DNA of 64,000 bases from Pogonophryne albipinna. Lineage: Eukaryota > Chordata > Actinopteri > Perciformes > Artedidraconidae. Shown piece after piece: positions 47,998-59,900 of this stretch. The first letter of the stretch is position 1. Each line of letters begins with the position of its first letter. A program made the position numbers and the translations under genes. Under the pieces are notes generated by a model. The model saw only the letters and a list, made by a program, of their open reading frames with translations, was not told where the DNA came from and did not search any database. The DNA lies in contig JAPTMU010000090.1 of the NCBI GenBank assembly GCA_028583405.1, forward strand, positions 547,501-611,500, given 5' to 3'.

Positions 47998-50900
47998 CTG
48001 AAGACAAAACGACGATTATTCAGTTAGTTTTTAAATCATTTCTATAACAATTATAACTTTGAATTGAAGTGTTTGCTGTCAAATCTTACTCCCTGGGACC
48101 CAATGATGAAATATTATTATGTGTGGCTTTCTTAGGAGAAGTGAAGAGATAACACGGCGACTTCCTTGCTCGCTACTTTCAATGGAACAGAGATTTTAAT
48201 TTGAGTTTAATACATTTGGTTTACTTTTGCTGGCTTCTGCAACCACTTTTTAACAGAGTACCGCTGCGTCCACACGACAACTTCGACAGCTTCAAAAACA
48301 GTTTCCAACGCGTCTGCCCATTCACTTTGAATGGGGTGACGTCACGTTGCTTCGCTTTTCGCCGAACTGAATTATGGGTAGCATAGCGGTCCGTCTCCGG
48401 CGTCTAGCCAATCAAATCGCGCTGGCGGAGTAGCCAGCGCCAGCCAATCAAATCCCGTTTCTGAAAATCTGACAGCTCAAGCGCTAGCCAATCAAACCGC
48501 GTCTAAGCTGGGAGAGATATCCCGCCGTTCATTTCTATATTTAAAAAAAAGATGGAGGAGAAACTGATTATCGCCGTAGCAAATCACCCGGTTTTGTATG
48601 ACCAGACCCTCTTCACCTACCGGGATACAAACCGGAGGAACCAGGCATGGGGGGAGGTGGCAGAGACAGTGGGCGAAACTGGTAGGTTTTCGCCTGTTTG
48701 GGGAGTTTATATATCTATTGCTCGCATAAAATCCCCGTTTTTTTTTGCTTTGTATGTCGGGGGCGGGAGATTCATGTGATTGGTTGTTGGTCGCGTTGCT
48801 CGAATAAAATCCCCAAGCTTCAGACACGCCCAGCTCCAAGCTTTTTTTGAAGTTGTAGTGTGGACGCAGCGTTATTGTTTGAGTGCAACAATATCTGTAC
48901 TTATGCAAGCTACGTTTATGGCTGCAACTACAATTATTTCTGTTAACAATAAATCCCTTTTTTCGTTGTTTACTCAAAATAAACAAATAAATTACAAGAG
49001 ACCAGATCTAACAGTGACTCAATATAAGGTTATTTTGTCCAATCATGTTAGTTTATGTTTGATTCGTAGTTATATCTACTAAAAAGGGATGTATTGGACA
49101 AATCCATAGACTTTTCCACTTAGTTTTTCATTTGTCAATTTAATGTGTCATTCCGCTTTGAGGCTAAAAGGTGCTGTATCGTGGTTAAAAAAAAAAATGT
49201 CAGCAGCAAATATGTTATTACAAACACAGTTGATAACAATCCAGCAGTGTTAAACATTTCTCCATGAGGCTCCTCACCTGTAAGCAGTATTTTACATGGA
49301 AATGTTGTATTGTTTTCAGGCTAAAAGGTGGTGTATCGTGGTTATAAAAGGACAGTATTATTCTAATTATTCTTACAAACACAGTTGATAACATTCTAGC
49401 AGTGTTAAACATTTCTCCCTCCTCACCTGTAAGCAGTACTGCAGCATGCGGCAGGGCCCGATGGCGACCCGGAGACCCTCGAGGGCCCCCATCACCGCCT
49501 GGATGACGTGAGGAGACGTCTCGAACACGTTGGGCCACACGTAGTTCAGGAGGTGGTTCAGAGAATCCTCACACCCGAACCCATAGACCCCCAGAGACAT
49601 GTGCTGCACCACTGCACTGGCCGTCTGTCTGTGGACCAGATCTCTGCGGGAGGAGGACCAGGAGGACAGGCGTTAGTGTCTTTATAAACCAGGAGCTCCA
49701 TGTTTAGTGAAAGGGGAGAGACATGACAGGCACATCTGAATATAGTAATACAGATATCTATTTGTTGACATATTAGTCAAAGGTTTTGTTGAAGAGGGGA
49801 TTTTGAATATCTCTTTATCCATAATATATATCATAAACAGACATTCATTCAGGTCGTGAATGATATGTATGCTAGGGCTGTCCCGAATACCATTTTTCGG
49901 GCTCCGGATATTCGGTAGTAATCGGCAGCGAATATTCGACCTGCGCGGGGGGGGGGGGGCGTAGTAATCAGCAGCGAACCGCTTCAACACGTGTATTTCG
50001 GTGTATTCACGCCATTCAATTTGTTATTCTACAGTATTGTTGTTTTATAGTTATTTGTTAATGTAATCTCATTGTGTGTGTTACTTTCGTTGCAGTTGTA
50101 TACGTCTTAAGTGTAATTTGGCTTGGCTTCCTATTTATGGACATGCTTTTATTTTGAAGGAGAATTAGCGCAGTTGACAGGAAGTTGTTGTTGCTATGGA
50201 AACAACGTGACTGGGATTAACGGAGAAAAGTAATATCTACATATAAAGACGGAGAAAGTAAACGATAACGTTTATGGTTAAGTGTTAGCACCCCCCCGAA
50301 GATGCACAAGCTCTTACGTTGATATTGGAGATTTCAATAAATTCAATTTGAAGGGAAAAAACGGGGGAAAAACAAACAAAACGAATAACGAAATTGAAAC
50401 TCGAATAGTACTCCAACGAACCAATATTCGGATACAGCCCTAATGTATGCGCAGCCCTCTGAAAAAAGCTGGACAGTTTGGTGCATGCATTTCCAACTCA
50501 ACAAATTTTGAGAAAACAGCTTTTAAAGATATTCATTATTAAACTCATACATTGTGCAGACACTACAGGTAACAGTTAAAACATCTTAACCAATAGATCA
50601 ACTATTTTTTTTGTATTACAAGGGTCCTGAAATGTATTGTTTGAACGTGTTAATTCTGGATGTCTTTCTTTCCACTGGTCTGAAATAAGACACGTTATGA
50701 AAAGTAAATAAACCAAGCTCTTAAAATTGAGTGCATGGAAAAATGTGTTTCGGTAAGACATGGTATGAATCTCACCGGTCCATGAGAGCGTCTTCCAGCA
50801 GCGGGGTGACGGCGTAGATGTAATCTTTGCCCATCTCTCCGATGTACTCGAACAGGAAGGAGAGGGACTTCAGGACGCCGTTCTGCACGTTCAGCTCCGG

Positions 50901-53900
50901 CACGCGGTACTCGTTCATGAGCGCCGGCAGCACGGTGAACGGAGAGCAGGTCTCAGCCACGATGGCGATGGCTACCGTCGTACAAACTCTGTTCTGACGC
51001 TCCTGCACCTTCAGGTTGTTCAGCAGAGTGGCCAACACATCGTGAGGGCTGAAGGGGAGAGGAGAGAGAGTGTTAGGAGAGATATGTCTGAGAACAGGGA
51101 ATAGTTTGGTTGAAATAATCAATACTATGGCAAGCCGATTTAGCTTTTATTCATTTCTGAAGGATATCAAAAAATAATTTCTTATTAGTAATAATGTTTA
51201 TTTCTGATATCAAATTCAATTTGAACAAGTTAGAAAGCAAATTCTTGATATCAGAATTTCAAATTGTAACTAGTTGTAATGTGTATTCTTGATATCAGAA
51301 ATGCGATTTTTAACTAGTGAGATTTGCATCGTTTTTCTCATTAATTTCAATGGAAATTCGAGTTCATATCAGTAATTCAATTGTTACTAGTTACAATTCA
51401 AACTAGTAAAAATACCAATTTCTGATATCAAGAATTAAATTTGAAGTAGTCGAAATGCCAATTGTTGATATCAGAAATACAATTGTAACTAGTTATAAAT
51501 AAAAATTGAATTATAACTAGTTACAATTGAATTTCTGATAAAGAATTTGCATTCTTACTAGTTAAAATTCAATTTTTTATATCATAAATAAACATTCTTA
51601 CTAGTAAGAATTAATTTTTTTATATCCTCCAGAAATGAATAAAAGCTAAATCGGCTTGCCATACAATACAGAGCATCATAGGGTTTCTACAGGTGTCAGA
51701 AAGTTCAATTTAAGGCTTTATTGGCACTTAAAATGCAATAATATAATTGATTTACGCTGAAATAAAGTATGAAAATGTAAGGGGATTCTAGTAGGGGAGA
51801 TCTGACTGTAATTTAAGTTTTATTCTTATTAAATGTCGGTTTTTAGTGGTCAAATATAGGGGTTGAAGTAACAAAAACAAAACTCTTGTTTCTTGTTATA
51901 TTAGATGCATCACTAAGTATAAAGTACATTTCCCTCACTTTAGTTTAATTAATAAAAACATTTGATAGCTAGCATTACTCTCTTGAGCTGGAATTTCGTA
52001 AAATAGGTTTTCAATACATTCAAGACACCTGATCATGAAAATCAATACGGAGCATTATAGGGTTTCTGCAGGCGTCAGAACGTTGAATTTAAGTTTTTAT
52101 TGGCACTTAAAATGCATTTTAAAAACGGTTTAATGATCAAACAAAGTATTGACATGTGAGGGAATACTAATACTTTACTGTATGCATGCAAACCAAGCAT
52201 CGTGCACATTTGAGTGTTGATTAATTAATTCTACTAAAGGATTTTTGAAAGCTGGAATGAGACATTCAAGATTTTTGTAAATGAGTTCAGCTTACGTTTA
52301 TTATACATTTAGACTTTCTGTCTTGTATGAAACTCGTAAAAAAGGCTCCAGATACAACAAACTAATAAATACAAAAAGATAGTGATGAAAGTCTTGTTGA
52401 AACTCACCCGATAGCTTTGGCGATGTAACCGAACGTGTTCACAGTCGCTCTGCGGATCGCTTTCTTGTGAGCCTTCAGCAGCTCCAGCAGCTCGAAGCAA
52501 ATCCTCATCCACTCTCGGGCCGACACGTACTCAGCACCCCTACAATAAACACGACAAGTTAGTAACATATCTTAAAGGTCCCCTATTATACTCTTCTTCA
52601 TCAATATATTACAGGTCTCAGATATATCCAGAGCCTGTCTCTGATTGGCTGAAAAACCACAGATCATTGCAGCATTACCCATAATCCCCTCTGTTTCAGC
52701 CATGTTTCCAAAGTGCTGATTCTCGGTCTGTTACTTTCATGGATGTATAATAAGAACTGGATACAGCGTGGGAGGCGGGGCCTCGTTCATTCCTATGAGA
52801 GTTGCTCATTGGCGCATGAGGACAAAATGGCCCAACTTTTGAGCGAGCGAAACGTCACGAAAGTATTCATATAATCATATAATCCGTTGTTATTGTGCAT
52901 CCATGGGTAAAGGTAAAACTCATGTAGTGCTGAACACGTCACATGAACGTGCCAGGCGGCGCGGTCCCGTGGGTTAGATGCGCGTTCATAATGCCGAGGA
53001 AAATAACCCAGAACGTTATTAGCACATTTTACAACTTGAGGACCGAGTGTTTTTAATAAGGGCTATACAAACGTTCATACTGGGTAGTTTATTTAGTTTA
53101 AAAAAAATTATCCAACAATTTACAGACGTCTCTTTTCCAATGTTAGTCAATGGGAAAAAGTGTTTCCAGGCCCAGCGACTGATACGGAAGTGTAGTACCG
53201 CCGTTTGGCCACAACGAATATTTTCCTCAAAGTCCGGCGCACTTCCTGGGGGCTTGGTTACTTTAGATGAAAATAAGGAGCCCCTCCCCACCACCCTCTG
53301 AGATATATTTGGTTAAAAAGAACACAATGGTGCTCTAGGAGGAGATTCAGGTGATAAGGGGGGGTTACCTTGGTTGGTGAATGGCTAATGGTTACACAAG
53401 CCAAACAATTGTTATGACATCATAAAGTGGCCAAAATCTGATCAGCTCATTTTCAGACAGGTTTTTATAGAAATGGATCAGGACAAAAAGAGAGAGAATC
53501 TTTAGGTCTTCTTTAAGGTGACCATTTTGTAACAAACTTTCCATGTTATTCCTGATTAAAGCAACCTTTGTGTTTTTTAAGTATACATTGTGTGATGTGG
53601 TAATGACTGTTAGTGTCTGTAAACACAAGAGACGTTCAGAGAAGGAAACTGAGGACCTTCTCTATCAGTTCAGAGAAAAAGCAGATGACTCCGATGTAAC
53701 CAACGGGTGCAGGGTGAGAACAGAGAGGCAAGGAGATCCTCTCTGATAATTCTCGTGCTGGTGTTCATCTAGCGACATACTAGCCCTGACGCAGCCATGT
53801 GGGGACTGAACAGGCGAGAATGAGTCGCAGGAAGTTAGTTACAGGAGGAGGTTAAGAAAGTTATTCATTCCTTTGTGAGTTTATGTATAAAAGACATCAA

Positions 53901-56900
53901 CAAGTGCATTTTGCATGATAGGTCCCCTTTAATAATACACTAACAGGTTTTATCCGACTGACCTGTCAGCGATTCTGCCCACCAGGTCGATGCAGTTCTC
54001 CTGCACCTTCTCGTGTCTGTTCTTCAGGATGGGAGTCAGACGAGGAAGCAGGTCTTTGATTGGTGGAGTCATCTTGTGCATTCCTGCAATAAGGAGAGGC
54101 ATTACTTAGCAGCTATCCAGGTGTTTACTATTCGAAACCCTGACATTTGATAGAGAGCTTAACAGATCTTCACGTTAAGGGGTTCCTTAGGTTTAATCAA
54201 AGTCAGATTTAAAGATTTTCTTTATATCGTGGAATGAAATGTACCACCTTCACAATGGCAAAAATGTAAGAAAGAATTATATCAATTACTTAAGGCGAGA
54301 CACTACAGGTGAATAGGGTAATTTTTAACTTTAAGATATTAAGAAATGTCTCCAGTTAATTACATACATTAAGACAATTGTTTTTTGTATTACATGTTTT
54401 CTGAAATAGCATGTTTAAATATGCAAATGAGCCATAATCTCATTAAATATGCGCATATTTTAATACATTTCAGGGACACAATTCTGAACTTTGGACAAAG
54501 CCAGGTTCAAAATTCTTGTTTCATTTTGTAGTCATATTAGAATCTAAAGTTTTTACAGAAGGGATTTTGGATATCTCTTTTTATCACTCCATAAATCAGA
54601 GAATACTGTCAACAGCGCCAAAATATCCATTTTCGCCATGTTTTTAGGTATAACATGTTAATTCAGGCTATGAATGATATATGAACAAACCCTTCTGTAA
54701 AAGCCTTCATAATATTGATAGGAATAAAACTGGAAGGTTTGGTGTATCCATGTGCTACTGAAGTTGAAATGTCGGGCTCAGAGTAGGAGAGAAAACGACC
54801 TTTAAAGATTGCAGTGTGGCGCTCGCTAAACCCTCCTGTTCTTTGGATGACAGCTTGCGCCTCGAGGCACTCCGTGAAGGTATTTCATGTTCGGGGTCAT
54901 TCATTTATTGGTTTAAGACCCCTTTGGGCTTTCACGATTGGTTGCTGATACAAAGGAAATGACCATATTTGGATCCAATGAGATTGTGCAGGAGAGACAC
55001 AGCTTTCCAACGATACCTCTGATGACATGGTGCAAACAGCGGTCGCAGTACTATGTTACGTTAGAATGCTAACTTTTGGTGAATTTAGGATAAATCTACA
55101 GACGCAAATAGACAAACTATAGTCAAATAAACACCTAAATGTGTATTTTGTACGTTTTCCTTCCAAAAGCCTGAAAGAAAACATGCTATGGAATCAAAAT
55201 AGCACAATCTCAAAATTGACCAGTGCATGAAAAGCGATGTTTTTGCCTGCCGTGTCTCGCCTTGAGTTAAAAGTCTTCTATAATGCTATTTTTAGGCATA
55301 TATTACAGGTCTCAGAAATATTAAAAACATGTCTATGAAGTGTTTTGCTCAAAATACAAAACAGATCACCCATTCTAGCCTCATATCCCTTTATTTCAGC
55401 CCCGTTACTAAAGTGCTGATTCTGGGTATAAAGCTTTAACCGGCAGATACTCGGCTAAATGCTGCCGTGATGAAATGTCGTCATGTTCAAAACCACATCA
55501 AGGATTATCTGAAACAGTATGGAGCTCAAATGCTTTTTCTCTCCCTCAGGTTTACCACAATGCGAGTTCCTCTTTTTACTTCCTGCTTCTTCACACACGC
55601 TCTCCAGTACAGGTTAGCTCTGAGTGTTAGCGATGCTAATGTAAACACTGACCATATTACGTCCAAAACAGTCGGGCATTGTTTCTGATAGCAATGTTTC
55701 TGATTGGGCCGTGGGTCCACATTTCTGATATTACGTCATATCGGACGCAAATCTGGATCAGCTCCGTTGTAGCCCCGTTTTTAGAGATTTGGGTACGGAG
55801 GAAAAGAGAGAGGGTTTTATTTTCTGACGCTGCGTGAGTTCCCTGACACACCGGGGACACGTGTTGATGTATAAAAGACATAAAAAAGTGCATTTTGCAT
55901 GATAGGTCCCCTTTAATAATGTGACCATTTTGTAACAAACGTTCCATGTTATTCCTGATTTAAGCAACCTTTGTGTTTTTTAAGTATACATTGTGTGATG
56001 TGGTAATGACTATTAGTATCTGTAAACACAAGACAGGTTCAGAGAAGGAAACTGAGGACCTTTTCTGTCAGTTCAGAGAAAAAGCAGATGACTCCGATGT
56101 AACCAACGGGTGCAGGGTGAGAACAGAGAGGCAAGGAGATCCTCTCTGATAATTCTCGTGCTGGTGTTCATCTAGCGACATACTAGCCCTGACGCAGCCA
56201 TGTGGGGACTGAACAGGCGAGAATGAGTCGCAGGAAGTTAGTTACAGGAGGAGGTTAAGAAAGTTATTCATTCCTGTGTGAGTTCCCTGACACACGGGGA
56301 CACATTTATGCATAAAAGACGTCAAAAAGGGCATTTTGCATGATAGGTCCCCTTTAAGGTGACCTTTTGTAACAAACGTTCCATGTTATTCCTGATTGAA
56401 GCAACTCTTGTGGTTTTTAAGTATACATTGTGTGATGTAGTAATGACCAATAGCGTCTGTAAAGAGCAGATTTAGTTTTTAGAAAAGTGTGAATTGTCAC
56501 TTTTTATAATGCGTTTGTATGAAGAAAATATTGTATTTTTACATGTTCAAGATTCACATTTGTGTATTCACGCGAAACCCAATTAAAAAGCAGTGATCGT
56601 TGATATTGTGAGGCGACTTACCGATAACGTTAACGATGGCCTTCAGAGCTCCCAGGATGCTACCCAGCACTTCGGGGTATTCTTCTCCCAGATACTCGTA
56701 CAGCACAACACCCAAATGACCCATCAGCTTCTCCTGCAGGGACAGAAACACAGAGCATGCATTAGTATCTCAAATAACTTCTATAGTTAAAAAAATGGCA
56801 ATAGCTGCTTTCACACAAAGTAATTTTCCCAGGAATAGTTCCCCGGAAACCACTTCACGGCGTATACTGCCACCCTAAGTCCCCGACCGGAAGTCCCCGG

Positions 56901-59900
56901 AGTTGGGGACTGGCTTCAGTAGAAGCTGCTGGGACTCCCAGCAGCTTCTACTGAAGCCTTCCGAGTAAATCGCCAGAACGCCGACACCTCCTCATCTCCA
57001 CAGCTCCCATGTTTTTTTGTGTTGCCATAAGTTAGTCTCTCTCCGTTGGTGCGCTGGGCTAATGCTAATGCTAATAATGCTAATGCCAGCAAATACAATG
57101 GCGACTTAAAAAAACGTTTCTGAGTTTTACGGGGCGTGGTTTGCAATCCGCCCAGCCAATCAGAAATGGGAACCCTTTTCTCCCCTGGAAAGTACCACCT
57201 CTCTAGCAGGGACTGAAAAGGGGGAAATGATTTGCAAAAAAAAAAGTTCTAATTCCAGATCTTTTTGGTGTGAACGCAAAATCCCAGGAACTATCGGAGC
57301 TATTCCTGGGAAAAGTACTCCGGTGTGAAAGCGCCTAAAACCTAGCTGCTGTTTTTTTTTTGTCTTCTAATGTTTTTTGTTCTTTTTTTTTATCTTAATC
57401 CGGTCATTGTGTTTTTGGATTAACTTCAAAATAGATTTAAAAAAGTGTATATGATTACATGATAATTATTAATACTATAACAATTATAATGACTATTATC
57501 ATAATTATCTTAGTATCAATTTACATAAAAATAGGATGGGAAATGAAACCGTCTGTTATCTGAACATGGACTTGTAGGAATTTATGTTTTACTTTACTAT
57601 TTTCACCCTGGAATTGGGTGTGTACATGTATGTGTATGAATATATATATATAATTTTGTTTATCTGTGTGAGTATTTAATTATGGAATTATCCAAAGGGC
57701 TGCCTCTGTATAAGCTGCGTTCAGCCCTCCCACTTCTACTCATTGTGTTTGAATTTGTCTAAATTGTAGAAAAAGTAGAATAAATAATAAAAAATAAAAG
57801 AAAGTTGTCTCTTAGATCTGAGTGTCTCTTAGCGTACCTCTTGGCAGGTCTTCATGACGACAGCTGTGCGTGAGATCAGATCTGCAGCCTGCTGACGGAC
57901 TTTAGCCGACTTGTTGTTGAGACGCCACAGCACCGTACCGCAGATCTGAGGCAGGTACGGCTTCACTCGCTTCCCGAGGGCGTTCACCACCGTGCCGAAA
58001 CCGTTCAGCATCACAGAGTCCTGGAGGAACACGACAAGGGATGGAGTTAATAAAAACATTCTGGAAAGATAAGACCCTGACGCACTGAGCTGATTATTGG
58101 ACTGCGGTAAAGTTGGAGAGTCAATTAGCGTCTGTTTGCCATGTTTTCTGATCATTGGCACTTATTCAAGATTCAAAGGTTTTATGGTCATATGTATATC
58201 CGGCACTTACTACATTCTTTTGGATTGTCTATCTAGTAATCAGTGGAAGAAATATGAATATCTTTCTGCAGCTCCACTTGTTTGACTTTGCAAGCTGTTG
58301 AAAGATGTTTCTGACACATCATGGCTCTCACCTCGGTGGTCTGTTCCTGGAAGGCGTACAGGATGCCGTCGATCAGCTGCTCCTCCAGCTTGTGGTCGAT
58401 GTCGGCGGCGCCCAGGTTGCCCATGATCTTCTCGATGGTCTCCATCACCATCTTCCTGTACTGCTCCGCCTCATCTTTCAGGTCATCAACGATGCGAGAA
58501 ATGATCTCCGCTGCTCCCACTTTGTTGGCCAGCTCCACTGTGGTGTCCACCAACTGTGCAGAGGGAGAACGACGGTTAAAAACAAACGTCATGCGAGTTT
58601 CAGAAGTTCCCAAAAACGGCATCATATCGTTACATCTTGACAAGACCACACCTTTTTACAATTTTCATTTTTCAGTATATTGTGTCTGCTTCACCTGATT
58701 CAGACGCATAACTACACCATGACGCTGGGGATTGTGTCGTTTCACTATGTGTTGTAGAAATGTTCGTGTGTTCATGTGTTTTAAAAAATGTTCGTGTGTT
58801 CATGTGTTTTAAAAAATGTTCGTGTGTTTGAGAAATGTTCGTGTGTTCTGAGAAATGTTCGTGTGTTTGAGAAATGTTCGTGTGTTTGAGAAATGTTCGT
58901 GTGTTCATGTGTTTTGAGAAATGTCCGTGTGTTCATGTGTTTTGAGAAATGTTCGTGTTCATGTGTTTTAAAAATGTTCGTGTTCATGTGTTTTAAAAAT
59001 GTTCGTGTGTTTTAGAAATGTTCGTGTGTTCTGAGAAATGTTCGTGTGTTTGAGAAATGTTCGTGTGTTTGAGAAATGTTCGTGTGTTTGAGAAATGTTC
59101 GTGTGTTTGAGAAATGTTCGTGTGTTTGAGAAATGTTCGTGTGTTTGAGAAATGTTCGTGTGTTCATGTGTTTTGAGAAATGTTCGTGTGTTTGAGAAAT
59201 GTTCGTGTGTTCATGTGTTTTGAGAAATGTCCGTGTGTTCATGTGTTTTGAGAAATGTTCGTGTTCATGTGTTTTAAAAATGTTCGTGTTCATGTGTTTT
59301 AAAAATGTTCGTGTGTTTTAGAAATGTTCGTGTGTTCATGTGTTTTAGAAATGTTCGTGTGTTCATGTGTTTTAAAAATTTTCGTGTGTTCGTGTGTTTG
59401 AGAAATGTTCGTGTGTTCATGTGTTTTAAAAATGTTCGTGTGTTCATGCGTTTTAAAAAATGTTCGTGTGTTCATGTGTTTTAGAAATGTTCGTGTGTTT
59501 GAGAAATGTTCGTGTGTTAAAAATGTTCGTGTGTTCATGTATTTTAGAAATGTTCGTGTGTTAAAAATCTTCGTGTATGATTGAAAACCTATATAGTGTG
59601 TTAGACTTTTCTGTCTGGGGGCCACTACACGATTGACATGCTTGAAGCCGGTAGTGTTCCCATTATTATTGTTTGTTGTGCAGCGAAATAATAATGAATC
59701 AACTATATCTGTGTTTTACTGATCTCTCTCTGTGTTATTCTTTCCTGTTGTGAGCGCCGTATTGCCCTAACACATTGGCATACATTTATGTCAACAAGCG
59801 TGCGTTGAGCCTGTACATATGTGTCATAAAAATGGCAGTGATTAATATAAATCAAAGCGATAAACACAATAAGTGGAATATCTGTTTGTAACCAACGGGT

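Noticed and set aside
58305..58698. Plus-strand frames over the SF3B1 exon for residues 833-906
   Set aside because: Shadow of the strongly conserved minus-strand exon; the same holds at 62273-62566, 61301-61557 and 47788-48027.
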